This document shows positions 6,268 to 6,476 of a stretch of DNA of 6,476 bases, piece after piece (position 1 is the first letter of the stretch; each line of letters begins with the position of its first letter). A program made the position numbers and the translations under genes. Source of the stretch: Blautia sp. (GTDB lineage Bacteria > Bacillota > Clostridia > Lachnospirales > Lachnospiraceae); the NCBI GenBank assembly GCA_017515945.1, contig JAFWDX010000445.1:1-6476 (forward strand). The letters run 5' to 3'. Under the pieces are notes generated by a model. The model searched no databases, was not told where the DNA came from, and saw only the letters and a program-made list of their open reading frames with translations.

Positions 6268-6476
6268 ATGACTTACGATCTTTTATGTTCACAGCTTGAA
6301 GAGCTGCTCCGGGAAGAGCCCTGGTATGCCGCCGCGCTGTCGAATGCCTCTGCCCTGTTGATGGATTCCCTCCCTGATCTTAATTGGGCGGGATTCTATC
6401 TGATGAGAGACGGACAGCTCGTCGTTGGTCCGTTCCAGGGAAAACCCGCATGCATCCATATCGCGGTCGGGAAAGG
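6268..6476 (+). CDS. Free methionine-(R)-sulfoxide reductase (GAF domain), N-terminal part
   Basis: The first 69 codons are present and the gene runs off the right edge. Family members are about 160-residue cytoplasmic GAF-domain enzymes that reduce free methionine-R-sulfoxide using cysteine chemistry. The visible NWAGFYLMRDGQLVVGPFQG block (39-58), followed by KPACIHIAVGKG, is the family signature. C62 aligns with the first of the three conserved cysteines, C84 of the E. coli protein; the other two lie beyond the window. The ATG follows AAGGAG (6254-6259) by eight bases. No terminator separates it from murQ, 62 bp upstream, so co-transcription is possible. A role in MurNAc use is not expected; a general oxidative-repair role is. 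Confidence 0.9.
   Translation, partial: MTYDLLCSQLEELLREEPWYAAALSNASALLMDSLPDLNWAGFYLMRDGQLVVGPFQGKPACIHIAVGK

Overview
The window looks like a chromosomal segment from a low-to-moderate GC Firmicute, most likely a gut Clostridia/Lachnospiraceae-type bacterium. This is inferred from strong AGGAGG-like ribosome binding sites, a GTG start, the Gram-positive-style secreted S15 peptidase, a one-piece EIIBCA sugar permease, and short palindromes with a GGGACAGGTTCC core. The genus cannot be fixed from the sequence alone.

Layout: three genes read leftward. From the right, they are a phosphotransferase-system (PTS) permease of the glucose/sucrose/MurNAc family (3011-4951), an HD-domain nucleotidase-like protein (2266-2853), and a secreted X-Pro dipeptidyl-peptidase-like S15 hydrolase (30-2123). 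Two genes read rightward: murQ, the N-acetylmuramic acid 6-phosphate (MurNAc-6-P) etherase (5300-6205), and the start of a free methionine-(R)-sulfoxide reductase gene (6268 to beyond the right edge). The permease and murQ are divergent across a 348-bp control region. That region holds a credible sigma-A-type promoter for each side, an imperfect dyad at the predicted start of the permease transcript, and three copies of GCCTGAAT.

How the genes fit together: the permease would import and phosphorylate an amino sugar, most likely MurNAc from peptidoglycan recycling or scavenging. MurQ would then cut the lactyl ether of MurNAc-6-P to give GlcNAc-6-P and D-lactate. The substrate is inferred from the neighbourhood. 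The HD protein, the peptidase and the sulfoxide reductase have no evident link to this pathway.

The most unusual feature is the set of REP-like palindromes. Three tandem units, the last a 66-base hairpin with 27-base exact arms, lie between the permease and the HD gene. The permease ends inside this hairpin, so its last seven residues and stop codon are repeat sequence. A decayed copy sits in the divergent control region, where its edges overlap the -35 boxes of both predicted promoters. A related half-palindrome abuts the stop codon of the peptidase gene at the left edge. A separate, unrelated palindrome of about 63 bp lies upstream of the peptidase gene. I found no RNA gene, CRISPR array, transposase or clear T-tract terminator, and no strong case for a wholly new system.
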